Assembly: GCA_900550455.1 (NCBI GenBank)
Contig: URSE01000012.1
Coordinates: forward strand, 1-21,394
Reading direction: 5' to 3'
Length of the DNA stretch: 21,394 bases
Origin: an uncultured Veillonella sp.
GTDB taxonomy: Bacteria > Bacillota > Negativicutes > Veillonellales > Veillonellaceae
In this document: positions 1 through 7,399 of the stretch, piece by piece
Position numbering within the stretch: the first letter of the stretch is position 1
How the letters are laid out: each line of letters begins with the position of its first letter
Notes under the pieces: model-generated
Database searches by the model: none
Told to the model about the DNA's origin: nothing
What the model saw: only the letters and a program-made list of their open reading frames with translations
Translations under genes and position numbers: made by a program

Positions 1-183
1 TAATTTTATAAATCGATAAGTTAATTCCATATAAAAAAATATGATAAATTCTATTTCAAACTTACTCTACTGATTGAATAAGTAAAGGAATATAATGAGT
101 CTTGTTGATATCCATACATGGATAGACTTAAATGGTTTTAATCATAATTAAAATTTATCCTATGAAGGATGAATAGGTAGTCA

Positions 184-201
184 GCAAGCAGGGACTCTTG
201 C
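184..201 (+). promoter_or_regulatory. Small hairpin in cfa leader
   Basis: GCAAG at 184-188 pairs with CTTGC at 197-201 across an 8-nt loop, ending three bases before the AAAGGAG ribosome binding site (205-211) of cfa. The stem is only 5 bp, so it could tune ribosome access or be chance. The rest of 1-183 is AT-rich and holds no gene I can support. Confidence 0.25.
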
Positions 202-216
202 AGCAAAGGAGCAGGC

Positions 217-1401
217 ATGCTAGAAAAAATCACATCCAAAGTGGAAGAAAAGGCTATGGTACAATTTCTTTCAAAATTTGATGCTCATCCTTTTAAATTG
301 ATTTTTAAGGGTAATGAATACCTCATTGGGGAGGGAGAGCCGACTTTTACGGTTGAATTTACCAAGGCTATTCCGGTATCCAAATTGATGGAATCCACAT
401 CCATCGCCTTGGGTGAAGCCTATATGGATGGGGCCCTTCTCATTCATGGCGACCTCTACCATGCCTTATCCATGTTCATGGGGCAAATGGAGAAATTCTC
501 GACTACTAGTTCTGTGTGGAATAAATTGGTCTCAAATCCCTTAACCAAGAAAAATCAACAAGAAGAAATTCAAGCCCACTATGATATTGGTAATGATTTT
601 TATCAACTGTGGTTAGATGATACCATGAGTTATTCTTGTGGCTACTTCTCCTCTAACCGGGATACCCTCTATCATGCGCAAGTTAATAAGGTAGACCGGA
701 TTTTGGATAAACTCTACCTCAAGGAAGGGATGACTCTTCTTGATATTGGTTGTGGATGGGGCTTTCTCCTAATAGAAGCAGCTCGTAAATACGGAGTAAA
801 AGGTCTTGGTATCACCTTATCCCAAGAACAGCATGGTAAATTCCAAGCTCGCATTAAGAAATTCCACTTAGAAGATAAGCTTGAAGTTAAACTTATGGAT
901 TACCGTGACCTACCAGCTACAGGGCGCACCTTTGACCGGGTCGTTTCCGTTGGTATGGCGGAACACGTAGGTCGAGATAACTACAAGCTTTACATTGATT
1001 CCATCAATGCAGTCCTCAAGCCAGGCGGGCTTATGCTACTTCACTATATCTCTGGATTGCAAGAAAAACCAGGAGATGCGTGGATGTCTAAGTACATCTT
1101 CCCAGGTGGCATGCTCCCATCTCTTCGTGAAATGATTTCCCTTATGACCGATGATGGTATCCACATTCAAGATGTGGAAAATCTCCGTATGCACTACTGC
1201 TACACCCTCCTAGAATGGGCTAAGAACTTCCATGCTCAAATGCCTAAAATCAAGACTATGTTCGATGACCGATTTATCCGTATGTGGGATCTCTATCTTA
1301 ATGCTTGTGCAGCGGCCTTTGAAAACGCTGAAATGGACCTTCACCAAATTTTAGGCGTAAAGGGTGCTAATAACGAAATCCCTATTACACGATGGTATTA
1401 A
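217..1401 (+). CDS. cfa: Cyclopropane-fatty-acyl-phospholipid synthase
   Basis: SAM-dependent enzyme that adds a methylene bridge across cis double bonds of membrane phospholipid acyl chains; it acts at the inner face of the membrane. The protein has 394 residues, close to the usual length of the family. The N-terminal ~110 residues form the lipid-side domain. HYDIGNDFY (121-129) and MSYSCGYF (137-144) follow, then the SAM-binding motif LDIGCGWG (175-182) and MAEHVG (247-252). C141, E249, H276 and Y327 match the positions of the bicarbonate-binding residues known in the E. coli enzyme. The ATG at 217 has AAAGGAG at 205-211, 5 nt upstream. The gene stands alone, is followed by its own terminator, and is not functionally linked to the downstream cluster. 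Cyclopropanation is usually a stationary-phase or acid-stress response; no stress promoter could be identified here. Confidence 0.95.
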   Translation: MLEKITSKVEEKAMVQFLSKFDAHPFKLIFKGNEYLIGEGEPTFTVEFTKAIPVSKLMESTSIALGEAYMDGALLIHGDLYHALSMFMGQMEKFSTTSSVWNKLVSNPLTKKNQQEEIQAHYDIGNDFYQLWLDDTMSYSCGYFSSNRDTLYHAQVNKVDRILDKLYLKEGMTLLDIGCGWGFLLIEAARKYGVKGLGITLSQEQHGKFQARIKKFHLEDKLEVKLMDYRDLPATGRTFDRVVSVGMAEHVGRDNYKLYIDSINAVLKPGGLMLLHYISGLQEKPGDAWMSKYIFPGGMLPSLREMISLMTDDGIHIQDVENLRMHYCYTLLEWAKNFHAQMPKIKTMFDDRFIRMWDLYLNACAAAFENAEMDLHQILGVKGANNEIPITRWY

Positions 1402-1467
1402 TCAGATTCTTCAGACTGATTGTGATAATCCTTTCTGTGCTTTCCTGTACATTGAAAGACTTTATTA

Positions 1468-1503
1468 AAAAAAGCTCCGACCTCATTGTTGGAGCTTTTT
1501 CTA
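1468..1503 (+). terminator. Intrinsic terminator of cfa
   Basis: AAAAAGCTCC (1469-1478) pairs with GGAGCTTTTT (1491-1500). The stem can extend into the loop with GAC/GTT (one wobble) and runs straight into a T-tract. It lies 67 bp after the cfa stop and just before the cggR promoter, so it insulates the glycolytic cluster. The A-tract on the other side would let it work in both directions. Confidence 0.9.
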
Positions 1504-1512
1504 CAAATCGTG

Positions 1513-1541
1513 TTGCACTGTTTAATATGGTGTAGTACAAT
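1513..1541 (+). promoter_or_regulatory. Candidate promoter of cggR-gap operon
   Basis: TTGCAC (1513-1518) and TACAAT (1536-1541) are separated by exactly 17 bp, which fits a housekeeping sigma-A promoter. Transcription would start near 1548, leaving a ~48-nt leader that carries the candidate CggR operator. The -35 matches consensus only in TTG; the -10 matches 5 of 6. Confidence 0.55.
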
Positions 1542-1577
1542 TGCCTTGTAAGTGATTTTTATTTTTTTTGTGTAGAG

Positions 1578-1612
1578 TGGGACGAAAAATGCCACATGGG
1601 ACAATCAAATGA
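1578..1612 (+). promoter_or_regulatory. Candidate CggR operator
   Basis: TGGGAC at 1578-1583 is followed by 6 nt and TGCC (1590-1593); a second TGGGAC begins at 1597 (19-nt period) and runs 6 nt to ATGA. This resembles the Bacillus subtilis CggR operator, which is a tandem CGGGAC-N6-TGTC with a 20-nt period located downstream of the promoter. The second box overlaps the cggR start codon at 1596-1598. The right half-site is weak, so this is an inference from pattern and position. Confidence 0.5.
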
Positions 1613-2663
1613 TTACACTACGCATGACCTGCTAGAAGTCTACCGGCGAATTGCACCAGAATTAGTGAATATAGTAGAGGAACGATATGCTATTCTAAGT
1701 CATATTGCTCATGCTCAACCAGTGGGACGACGGTCTTTAGCCCAACTCTGTAATTTATCAGAACGGGTTGTTAGAAGTCATGTGGAACTCATGAAAGATA
1801 ATGGCTTGGTTGATCTGACTGGCCAGGGCGTCACCCTGACACAAGATGGCCAACAATGGTTACCAAAGATTTCCAAGACTCTTTATGAACTTAACCGCCT
1901 TAATGAATTGGAAGAAGCTATCCGAAAGGAGCTGAATCTAGATGGGGTGGTCATCGCTTCCACAGGTGAGACTAAGGCTGTTCTAAAGCAATTGGGCTTT
2001 GCCGCTTCATCAGCTATTGAAGCCATTTTGGAACCAGGTCAAATAGTAGCCGTGTCCGGTGGATCCACCATGGCTGCCGTAGCGGAACAGTTAGGGGCTA
2101 AGCACCTGGAAACCACCGTAGTCCCTGCAAGGGGTGGCGTTGGTGAGCGGGTAGAGTTTCAGGCGAATGTAATCGCTTCGGTTATAGCCAATCGTCTAGA
2201 TGGAACCTATAAGATGCTCCACCTACCGGATGGCTTATCACCGGCCTCTATTACAATGTTGGTTACAAGAGAACCACAAATTAAAGAAGTTAACGAACTG
2301 ATCCACCGAGCGGATGTCCTTCTCTTTGGTATAGGTCAAGCTCTTCATATGGCTGATCAACGGCATACGGGCTTAGCCATAAGGCGGACTTTGGAAGAGA
2401 AGGGGGCCGTAGGTGAGGCCTTAGGCCAATATTGTAATCAGGATGGGACGATTCTCTATTCGGTCAATAATGTGGGTCTCACCTTAGATCAATTGGATCA
2501 GGTCCCTCACGTATTTGCAGTGGCTGGAGGTCGTCAAAAGGCGGCTGCTATCATCGGTGTTATGCGGGCTGTCCACAAGGGAACGCTCATTATCGATGAA
2601 GGGGCTGCTGAAGGAATTAGCCAAATTCTGGGCCAGGAAATTATAAGTCAAGAGCTTCCTTAG
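1596..2663 (+). CDS. cggR: Central glycolytic genes regulator CggR
   Basis: SorC/DeoR-type repressor of the lower-glycolysis operon; in Bacillus it is released from DNA by fructose-1,6-bisphosphate. The protein has 355 residues. A winged-helix region at about 25-80 includes a QPVGRRSLAQ-type segment and SERVVRSHVELMKDNGLVDL-like recognition helix and wing. The C-terminal sugar-phosphate-binding domain has VSGGSTM (153-159), PARGGVGE (177-184), FGIGQA (234-239) and GGRQKAAAI (311-319). It lies directly before gap, the classic arrangement. The ATG at 1596 gives an N-terminus that lines up with Bacillus CggR. No good ribosome binding site precedes it (only AGTGGGA, 13 nt upstream), so translation may be weak, which suits an autoregulated repressor. 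The overlapping candidate operator supports autoregulation. Confidence 0.92.
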   Translation: MGQSNDYTTHDLLEVYRRIAPELVNIVEERYAILSHIAHAQPVGRRSLAQLCNLSERVVRSHVELMKDNGLVDLTGQGVTLTQDGQQWLPKISKTLYELNRLNELEEAIRKELNLDGVVIASTGETKAVLKQLGFAASSAIEAILEPGQIVAVSGGSTMAAVAEQLGAKHLETTVVPARGGVGERVEFQANVIASVIANRLDGTYKMLHLPDGLSPASITMLVTREPQIKEVNELIHRADVLLFGIGQALHMADQRHTGLAIRRTLEEKGAVGEALGQYCNQDGTILYSVNNVGLTLDQLDQVPHVFAVAGGRQKAAAIIGVMRAVHKGTLIIDEGAAEGISQILGQEIISQELP

Positions 2664-2687
2664 GCACAGGAATATATAAGTTTTTTA

Positions 2688-2703
2688 GAATCCCTTGGGA
2701 TTC
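2688..2703 (+). repeat. Perfect inverted repeat in cggR-gap spacer
   Basis: GAATCCC (2688-2694) and GGGATTC (2697-2703) are separated by TT. As RNA this folds into a 6-bp stem capped by a CUUG tetraloop, an unusually stable small hairpin. It is flanked by two copies of TATATAAG (2673-2680 and 2707-2714). No T-tract follows, so it is not a terminator. By analogy with the B. subtilis cggR-gapA transcript, it could mark a processing site or protect the 5' end of gap mRNA. Confidence 0.55.
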
Positions 2704-2744
2704 ATATATATAAGTCATTTCCAAGATTTTAGGAGGACACAAGA

Positions 2745-3758
2745 ATGGCAACAGTTAAAGTGGGTATCAACGGTTTTGGTCGGATTGGTAAATGCGTTTT
2801 GCGCGCTGCTTTGGGCAACCCTAATGTAGAAGTAGTAGCTGTTAACTCGACATCTGATAACGAAGGGACAGCCCTTCTTTTGAAGTACGATTCTGTTCAT
2901 GGCACCATCAAAAATGAGGTAGAGGCTACTGAAGCTGGCATCAAGGTAGACGGCAAGGAAATTCCTGTTATGCACGAACGGGATGCATCCAAGTTAGAAT
3001 GGGCTAAATACGGTGTTGAAATTGTATTGGAATGCACTGGTAAATTCCGTGATGCCACAGAAGCAGGTATTCATATGAACCAGTCCACCGTTAAAAAAGT
3101 AATTATCTCCGCTCCTGGTAAAAATGAAGATTTGACTATGGTTATGGGCGTCAATGAAGATATGTATGATCCAGCTAAGCATAATATCGTATCTAATGCA
3201 TCCTGCACAACTAACTGTTTGGCACCATTTGCTAAGGTTTTAAATGACTCCTTCGGCATCAAACGGGGTATGATGACAACCATTCATTCGTATACGAATG
3301 ACCAAAAAATTCTTGATGCTAAGCACAAAGATCCTCGCCGTGCTCGTGCTGCTGCTATGTCCATCATCCCAACAACGACTGGTGCAGCTAAGGCTGTAGG
3401 CCTTGTTATTCCTTCCTTGAAAGGCAAACTTAACGGCTTTGCTCTTCGCGTGCCAACACCTGATGTTTCTGCTACTGACTTGGTATGCGAATTGGAAAAA
3501 CCAGCTACTAAGGAAGAAATTAATGCTGCCTTCCGTGAAGCTGCCAATGGGTCTATGAAGGGCATCTTGGGTGTATCCGACTTGCCATTGGTATCCATGG
3601 ACTTCCGCGGTGATTCCCGCTCTTCTATCGTCGATGCAGATCTTACCATGGTGATGGATGACAACCTTGTAAAGGTAGTAGGTTGGTATGACAACGAATG
3701 GGGCTACTCTGAACGCATGGTAGACATGGCTGTATTCATGGCCTCTAAAGGTTTATAA
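2745..3758 (+). CDS. gap: Glyceraldehyde-3-phosphate dehydrogenase, type I
   Basis: Interconverts glyceraldehyde-3-phosphate and 1,3-bisphosphoglycerate in the cytosol. The protein has 337 residues, normal for the family. GINGFGRIG (7-15) forms the Rossmann loop; NASCTTNCLA (151-160) carries the catalytic C154, with H181 as its partner. WYDNEWGYS near the C-terminus is typical. Cofactor residues are unusual: the aspartate that follows AVN in NAD-specific enzymes (D32 of the Bacillus stearothermophilus enzyme) is S35, and the L187-P188 pair is A192-K193. Both changes point towards NADP(H) use. AGGAGG (2731-2736) sits 8 nt before the ATG, the strongest binding site in the cluster. The gene is flanked by hairpins on both sides, so its mRNA may be more stable than that of its neighbours. 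Confidence 0.97.
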   Translation: MATVKVGINGFGRIGKCVLRAALGNPNVEVVAVNSTSDNEGTALLLKYDSVHGTIKNEVEATEAGIKVDGKEIPVMHERDASKLEWAKYGVEIVLECTGKFRDATEAGIHMNQSTVKKVIISAPGKNEDLTMVMGVNEDMYDPAKHNIVSNASCTTNCLAPFAKVLNDSFGIKRGMMTTIHSYTNDQKILDAKHKDPRRARAAAMSIIPTTTGAAKAVGLVIPSLKGKLNGFALRVPTPDVSATDLVCELEKPATKEEINAAFREAANGSMKGILGVSDLPLVSMDFRGDSRSSIVDADLTMVMDDNLVKVVGWYDNEWGYSERMVDMAVFMASKGL

Positions 3759-3773
3759 TTCACAGAAATAAGT

Positions 3774-3800
3774 AACTAGGGCCAGATTCTGGTCCTAGTT
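3774..3800 (+). terminator. Strong hairpin between gap and pgk, partial terminator or stabiliser
   Basis: A 12-bp stem (3774-3785 with 3789-3800, one G-U pair) closes on an ATT loop. The sequence after it, CTTCTTGATA, is a poor U-tract, so complete termination is unlikely. It ends 9 nt before the pgk ribosome binding site. It probably protects the gap 3' end and lowers pgk-eno transcription relative to gap. Confidence 0.6.
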
Positions 3801-3822
3801 CTTCTTGATAAAGGAGCTTATG

Positions 3823-5001
3823 ATGAAACTTTCACTTGAGTCTATGGACGTAGCAAATAAAAAGGTCTTTGTACGTGTGGACTTTAACGTCCCTATGAAA
3901 GATGGTCAAATAACCAATGATAAACGAATTCGTGCGGCCATCCCAACCATTACATACTTATTAGAAAAAGGCGCTAAAATCATCTTGGCATCCCATATGG
4001 GGCGCCCTAAAGGAGCGGTTAAAGCGGAACTTTCCTTGGCTCCTGTGGCAGAACGCTTGAGCCAACTTTTGGGTAAACCGGTAGCTTTTGTGGCTGAATC
4101 GATTGGTCCTGATGTAGAAGCAGCTGTGAATGACCTTCAAGTAGGACAAGTCCTTCTCTTGGAAAACCTTCGTTTCCATATTGGTGAGGAAAAAAATGAT
4201 CCTGAATTTGCTAAAGCCTTAGCATCCTTAGCTGATTTGGCTATTAATGATGCTTTTGGTGTGTCCCACCGAGCAGCAGCTTCTGTAGATGCTATTGCTA
4301 GCTATACTCAATTGGGGGCAGGTCTTCTTCTTAAGAAGGAAATTGATGCCCTTAGTAAGGTGGTCAATCATGCGGAAAAACCTATGGCGGCCATTATTGG
4401 TGGTGCTAAGGTATCCGATAAGATTTCCGTTATCTCCAACCTACTTCCTAAGGTGGATGTCCTCATCATTGGTGGGGGCATGGCTAATACCTTTATGGCG
4501 GCACAAGGCCATTCCGTAGGTAAATCCCTCCTAGAAGAAGATCGTATCCAAACAGCTAAGGACCTATTGGACCAAGCTAAGAAGGAAGGCAAACGCCTCT
4601 TAACGCCTGTAGATGTGGTTGTAGCAGCGGCTTTTGCCGACGATGCAGACCATAAGGTAGTAGACTTAGATGCCATTCCAGATGATTGGATGGTCCTTGA
4701 TATTGGCCCTAAGACACAGGTTTTGTATGCAGAGGCCCTGAAGGATATGAAGACTATCGTATGGAACGGCCCTATGGGTGTATTTGAAATGGAACATTTC
4801 GCCAAGGGGACCAATGCAGTCGCCAAGGCGGTAGCAGAAGCTTCTGCTTATACACTAGTTGGTGGTGGTGACTCCGTTGCAGCTATCGAAAAATCTGGGC
4901 TAGCAGATAAGGTGTCCCACATTTCTACAGGTGGTGGTGCTTCTCTTGAATTCTTGGAAGGCAAGACCCTCCCTGGCATTGCATCCTTGACTGAGGTATA
5001 A
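3823..5001 (+). CDS. pgk: Phosphoglycerate kinase
   Basis: Reversibly transfers phosphate between 1,3-bisphosphoglycerate and ADP. With the start chosen here the protein has 392 residues, the usual bacterial length. Substrate-side motifs RVDFNVP (18-24) and SHMGRPKG (57-64) lie in the N-domain; nucleotide-side motifs GGAKVSDK (193-200), WNGPMGVFE (314-322), GGGDSVAA (357-364) and STGGGASLEFLEG (378-390) lie in the C-domain. The frame is open from a TTG at 3805, but AAAGGAG at 3810-3816 lies inside that extension, and its spacing to the second of two adjacent ATGs (3823) is 6 nt. The ATG at 3820 is possible but too close to the binding site. The gene is preceded by a strong hairpin and followed by tpiA after one base. 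Confidence 0.96.
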   Translation: MKLSLESMDVANKKVFVRVDFNVPMKDGQITNDKRIRAAIPTITYLLEKGAKIILASHMGRPKGAVKAELSLAPVAERLSQLLGKPVAFVAESIGPDVEAAVNDLQVGQVLLLENLRFHIGEEKNDPEFAKALASLADLAINDAFGVSHRAAASVDAIASYTQLGAGLLLKKEIDALSKVVNHAEKPMAAIIGGAKVSDKISVISNLLPKVDVLIIGGGMANTFMAAQGHSVGKSLLEEDRIQTAKDLLDQAKKEGKRLLTPVDVVVAAAFADDADHKVVDLDAIPDDWMVLDIGPKTQVLYAEALKDMKTIVWNGPMGVFEMEHFAKGTNAVAKAVAEASAYTLVGGGDSVAAIEKSGLADKVSHISTGGGASLEFLEGKTLPGIASLTEV

Positions 5002-5002
5002 G

Positions 5003-5767
5003 ATGAGAAAGACGATTATCGCTGGTAATTGGAAGATGAATAAGGGCACAAACGCTGAGGCTAAGGCTCTTTTAGAAGATATTAAAAGTGGTTTGCCAGA
5101 ACTTGGTAAGCTTGAAGTTGTTATTTGTCCACCCTTTACCGTCTTAGGTGGGGCTCAAGAGCTGTTAAGAAAAGTCCCTATTAAGTTGGGTGCACAGACT
5201 ATGGAATATAGGACTTCTGGTGCATATACTGGTGAGATTTCTCCTACCATGCTCCAAGACTTAGGTATGGACTATGTCATTTTAGGCCATTCGGAGCGGA
5301 GAGACTATTATGGTGAAAGTGACCAAGCGGTCAATGAGAAAATCAAGGCCGCCCTTGCACATGGCTTGACGCCAATCCTCTGTGTAGGGGAGTCTCTTGA
5401 TATTCGTCAATCAGGCCAGGCGATTCAATATATCAATGGCCAATTGATGGCGGCCCTCAAAGATATACCAGGCCAAGCCCTACCTGGTGTCGTGGTAGCC
5501 TATGAACCAATTTGGGCTATCGGAACAGGGCAGACGGCAACGTCCGCCCAAGCAGAAGAGGTTTGTCAGGCAATTCGGAATGAACTAGAAAACCTTTATA
5601 CAAAAGACTTAGCCCAAGAGGTTTCCATCCTCTATGGGGGGTCTGTGAAGGGGGAAAATGCCTATGAACTTATACAGCAAGCTAATATTGATGGAGCCCT
5701 CGTAGGAGGGGCATCTCTCAAGGCTGATGATTTTATCTCCATTATTAAGGAAACACTAAGGAATTAA
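5003..5767 (+). CDS. tpiA: Triose-phosphate isomerase
   Basis: Interconverts dihydroxyacetone phosphate and glyceraldehyde-3-phosphate. The 254-residue TIM barrel carries the substrate lysine K11 in GNWKMNKG, the catalytic H96 in GHSERR and the catalytic base E168 in AYEPIWAIGTG. Phosphate-binding loops YGGSV (211-215) and VGGASL (224-229) close the barrel. The start is 1 bp after the pgk stop, with a GAGGT binding site inside the end of pgk, so translation is likely coupled. All catalytic residues are present. Confidence 0.97.
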   Translation: MRKTIIAGNWKMNKGTNAEAKALLEDIKSGLPELGKLEVVICPPFTVLGGAQELLRKVPIKLGAQTMEYRTSGAYTGEISPTMLQDLGMDYVILGHSERRDYYGESDQAVNEKIKAALAHGLTPILCVGESLDIRQSGQAIQYINGQLMAALKDIPGQALPGVVVAYEPIWAIGTGQTATSAQAEEVCQAIRNELENLYTKDLAQEVSILYGGSVKGENAYELIQQANIDGALVGGASLKADDFISIIKETLRN

Positions 5768-5769
5768 TT

Positions 5770-7302
5770 ATGGAACACAAAAAAGGTCCTGTCATGCTAC
5801 TCATCCTGGATGGGTATGGCATGGGTGATGAAAATGATCCGACTAATGCAGTGGTGCAAGGGCACCCAGAACATATTCAAGCCCTATGGAATACATATCC
5901 CCATACGACTCTTAAGGCTTCCGGTTATGCTGTAGGCTTACCAGATGGGCAAATGGGTAACTCAGAAGTGGGGCATTTAAATTTGGGCGCAGGACGAGTA
6001 GTATACCAAGATTTGACGCGCATTTCTAAGGATATGGCGGATGGGTCTTTTTACGAGCGACCTGTTGTGAAAGACCTCTATGAACATGCAAAAAAGGGGA
6101 CACTCCATGTCATAGGCCTAGTGTCTGACGGTAATGTTCATGCCTCTTTAGACCATATTAAAAATGTAATTAAAGGAGCTAAAGCATCGGGTTTAACCAA
6201 GGTATATGTTCATGCCCTCCTAGATGGACGGGATGTGCCACCTAAATCAGCTTTGACCTACTTAGAAGATCTAGCAACCTATATGAAGGAATTAGGCTGT
6301 GGTAAAATCGCAACCTTAGGTGGTCGCTACTACGGTATGGATCGGGATAACCGGTGGGATCGGGTAGAGGCTGAATATAAGGCTTGTGTTTATGGGGAAG
6401 GGGCCGATACCCAAGGAGCAAAGTCCCTAGCTGATGTGATTCAATGGGCCTATGATCAAGGGATTACAGATGAATTTTTACCTCCTGTGGTCTTAGATTC
6501 TGAGGGGACCATCCATAAGGGTGATGCAGTTATCTTTTGTAACTTCCGCCCTGATCGGGCCCGCCAACTGACCAAGGCTTTGGTGTTAGATGACTTTAAG
6601 GGTTTTGACAGACCCGGTGGCAAGAGAGATGTTTATATGGCTACTATGACATCCTATGAAGATGACCTACCAGTTAATTTGGTCTATGGTAAGGAAAAGC
6701 TAGAGGATACCTTGGGACAAGTGGTATCTCAAGCAGGTCTACGTCAATTGCGCATAGCGGAAACAGAAAAGTATGCCCATGTAACCTTCTTTTTTAATGG
6801 TCGCATTGAAGAGACCTTTAAAGGAGAGGATCGAGTCCTTGTACAATCACCATCAGTAGCTACTTATGATTTACAGCCACAGATGTCCGCTAGTGAAGTG
6901 ACGGACAATGTCTTATCAGCTATCAAGGGTGGGACCTATGACCTCATTATCATGAATCTGGCCAACCCTGATATGGTGGGACATACGGGGAATTTTGAAG
7001 CCGCTAAGGAGGCCATTCATGCGGTTGACCTATCTACCCATGCTATTGCTGAAGCCATTAAAGAGGTGGGTGGCGACCTTATCGTCACCGCTGACCATGG
7101 TAATGCAGAGGTGATGGTCAACCATGAGACCAATGCACCCCATACGGCCCATACTACTAACCAGGTACCTCTTATCTTGGTTTCGCAAGCCCACAAGGAG
7201 GCTAAACTTCATTCTGGTGCCCTCTGTGATGTGGCACCGACCCTTTTAAAACTATTGGGCCTTACACAGCCTGACAAGATGGAGGGAAAACCGCTCTTTT
7301 AG
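5770..7302 (+). CDS. gpmI: 2,3-bisphosphoglycerate-independent phosphoglycerate mutase
   Basis: Mn-dependent enzyme that interconverts 3- and 2-phosphoglycerate through a phosphoserine intermediate; unrelated to the cofactor-dependent mutase. The protein has 510 residues, typical of the family. D14 in LILDGYG and the nucleophile S65 in GNSEVGHLNLGAGR belong to the phosphatase-like domain. VHASLDH (H124) and GRDVPP (153-158) lie in the inserted transferase domain. D401, H405, D442, H443 and H458 fit the two metal sites. The start lies 2 bp after the tpiA stop with TAAGGA upstream. Mn dependence makes this step sensitive to pH in other bacteria. Confidence 0.97.
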   Translation: MEHKKGPVMLLILDGYGMGDENDPTNAVVQGHPEHIQALWNTYPHTTLKASGYAVGLPDGQMGNSEVGHLNLGAGRVVYQDLTRISKDMADGSFYERPVVKDLYEHAKKGTLHVIGLVSDGNVHASLDHIKNVIKGAKASGLTKVYVHALLDGRDVPPKSALTYLEDLATYMKELGCGKIATLGGRYYGMDRDNRWDRVEAEYKACVYGEGADTQGAKSLADVIQWAYDQGITDEFLPPVVLDSEGTIHKGDAVIFCNFRPDRARQLTKALVLDDFKGFDRPGGKRDVYMATMTSYEDDLPVNLVYGKEKLEDTLGQVVSQAGLRQLRIAETEKYAHVTFFFNGRIEETFKGEDRVLVQSPSVATYDLQPQMSASEVTDNVLSAIKGGTYDLIIMNLANPDMVGHTGNFEAAKEAIHAVDLSTHAIAEAIKEVGGDLIVTADHGNAEVMVNHETNAPHTAHTTNQVPLILVSQAHKEAKLHSGALCDVAPTLLKLLGLTQPDKMEGKPLF

Positions 7303-7323
7303 GCACTTTAAAAGTGGAACCTA

Positions 7324-7352
7324 TTGTATAAGTGGGCTAGCTAGTCTATGAT
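7324..7352 (+). promoter_or_regulatory. Possible internal promoter for eno
   Basis: TTGTAT (7324-7329) and TATGAT (7347-7352) are spaced by 17 bp in the 97-bp gpmI-eno gap, the longest gap inside the cluster after cggR. The predicted start near 7359 leaves a ~40-nt leader. The -35 matches consensus only in TTG. If real, it would allow eno expression separate from CggR control. Confidence 0.4.
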
Positions 7353-7399
7353 AAAGATAAGTAGATGACGATTTAATTATTTACTAGGAGGCTATAACA

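Noticed and set aside
1398..1604. 68-codon - strand frame between cfa and cggR
   Set aside because: It crosses the cfa terminator and the cggR promoter and operator region; better explained as regulatory DNA.
3805..3822. TTG start for pgk at 3805
   Set aside because: The ribosome binding site AAAGGAG lies inside this extension, so the ATG at 3823 is the better start.
7304..7316. Short palindrome CACTT-TAA-AAGTG after gpmI
   Set aside because: Only a 5-bp stem and no T-tract, so it is not a credible terminator.
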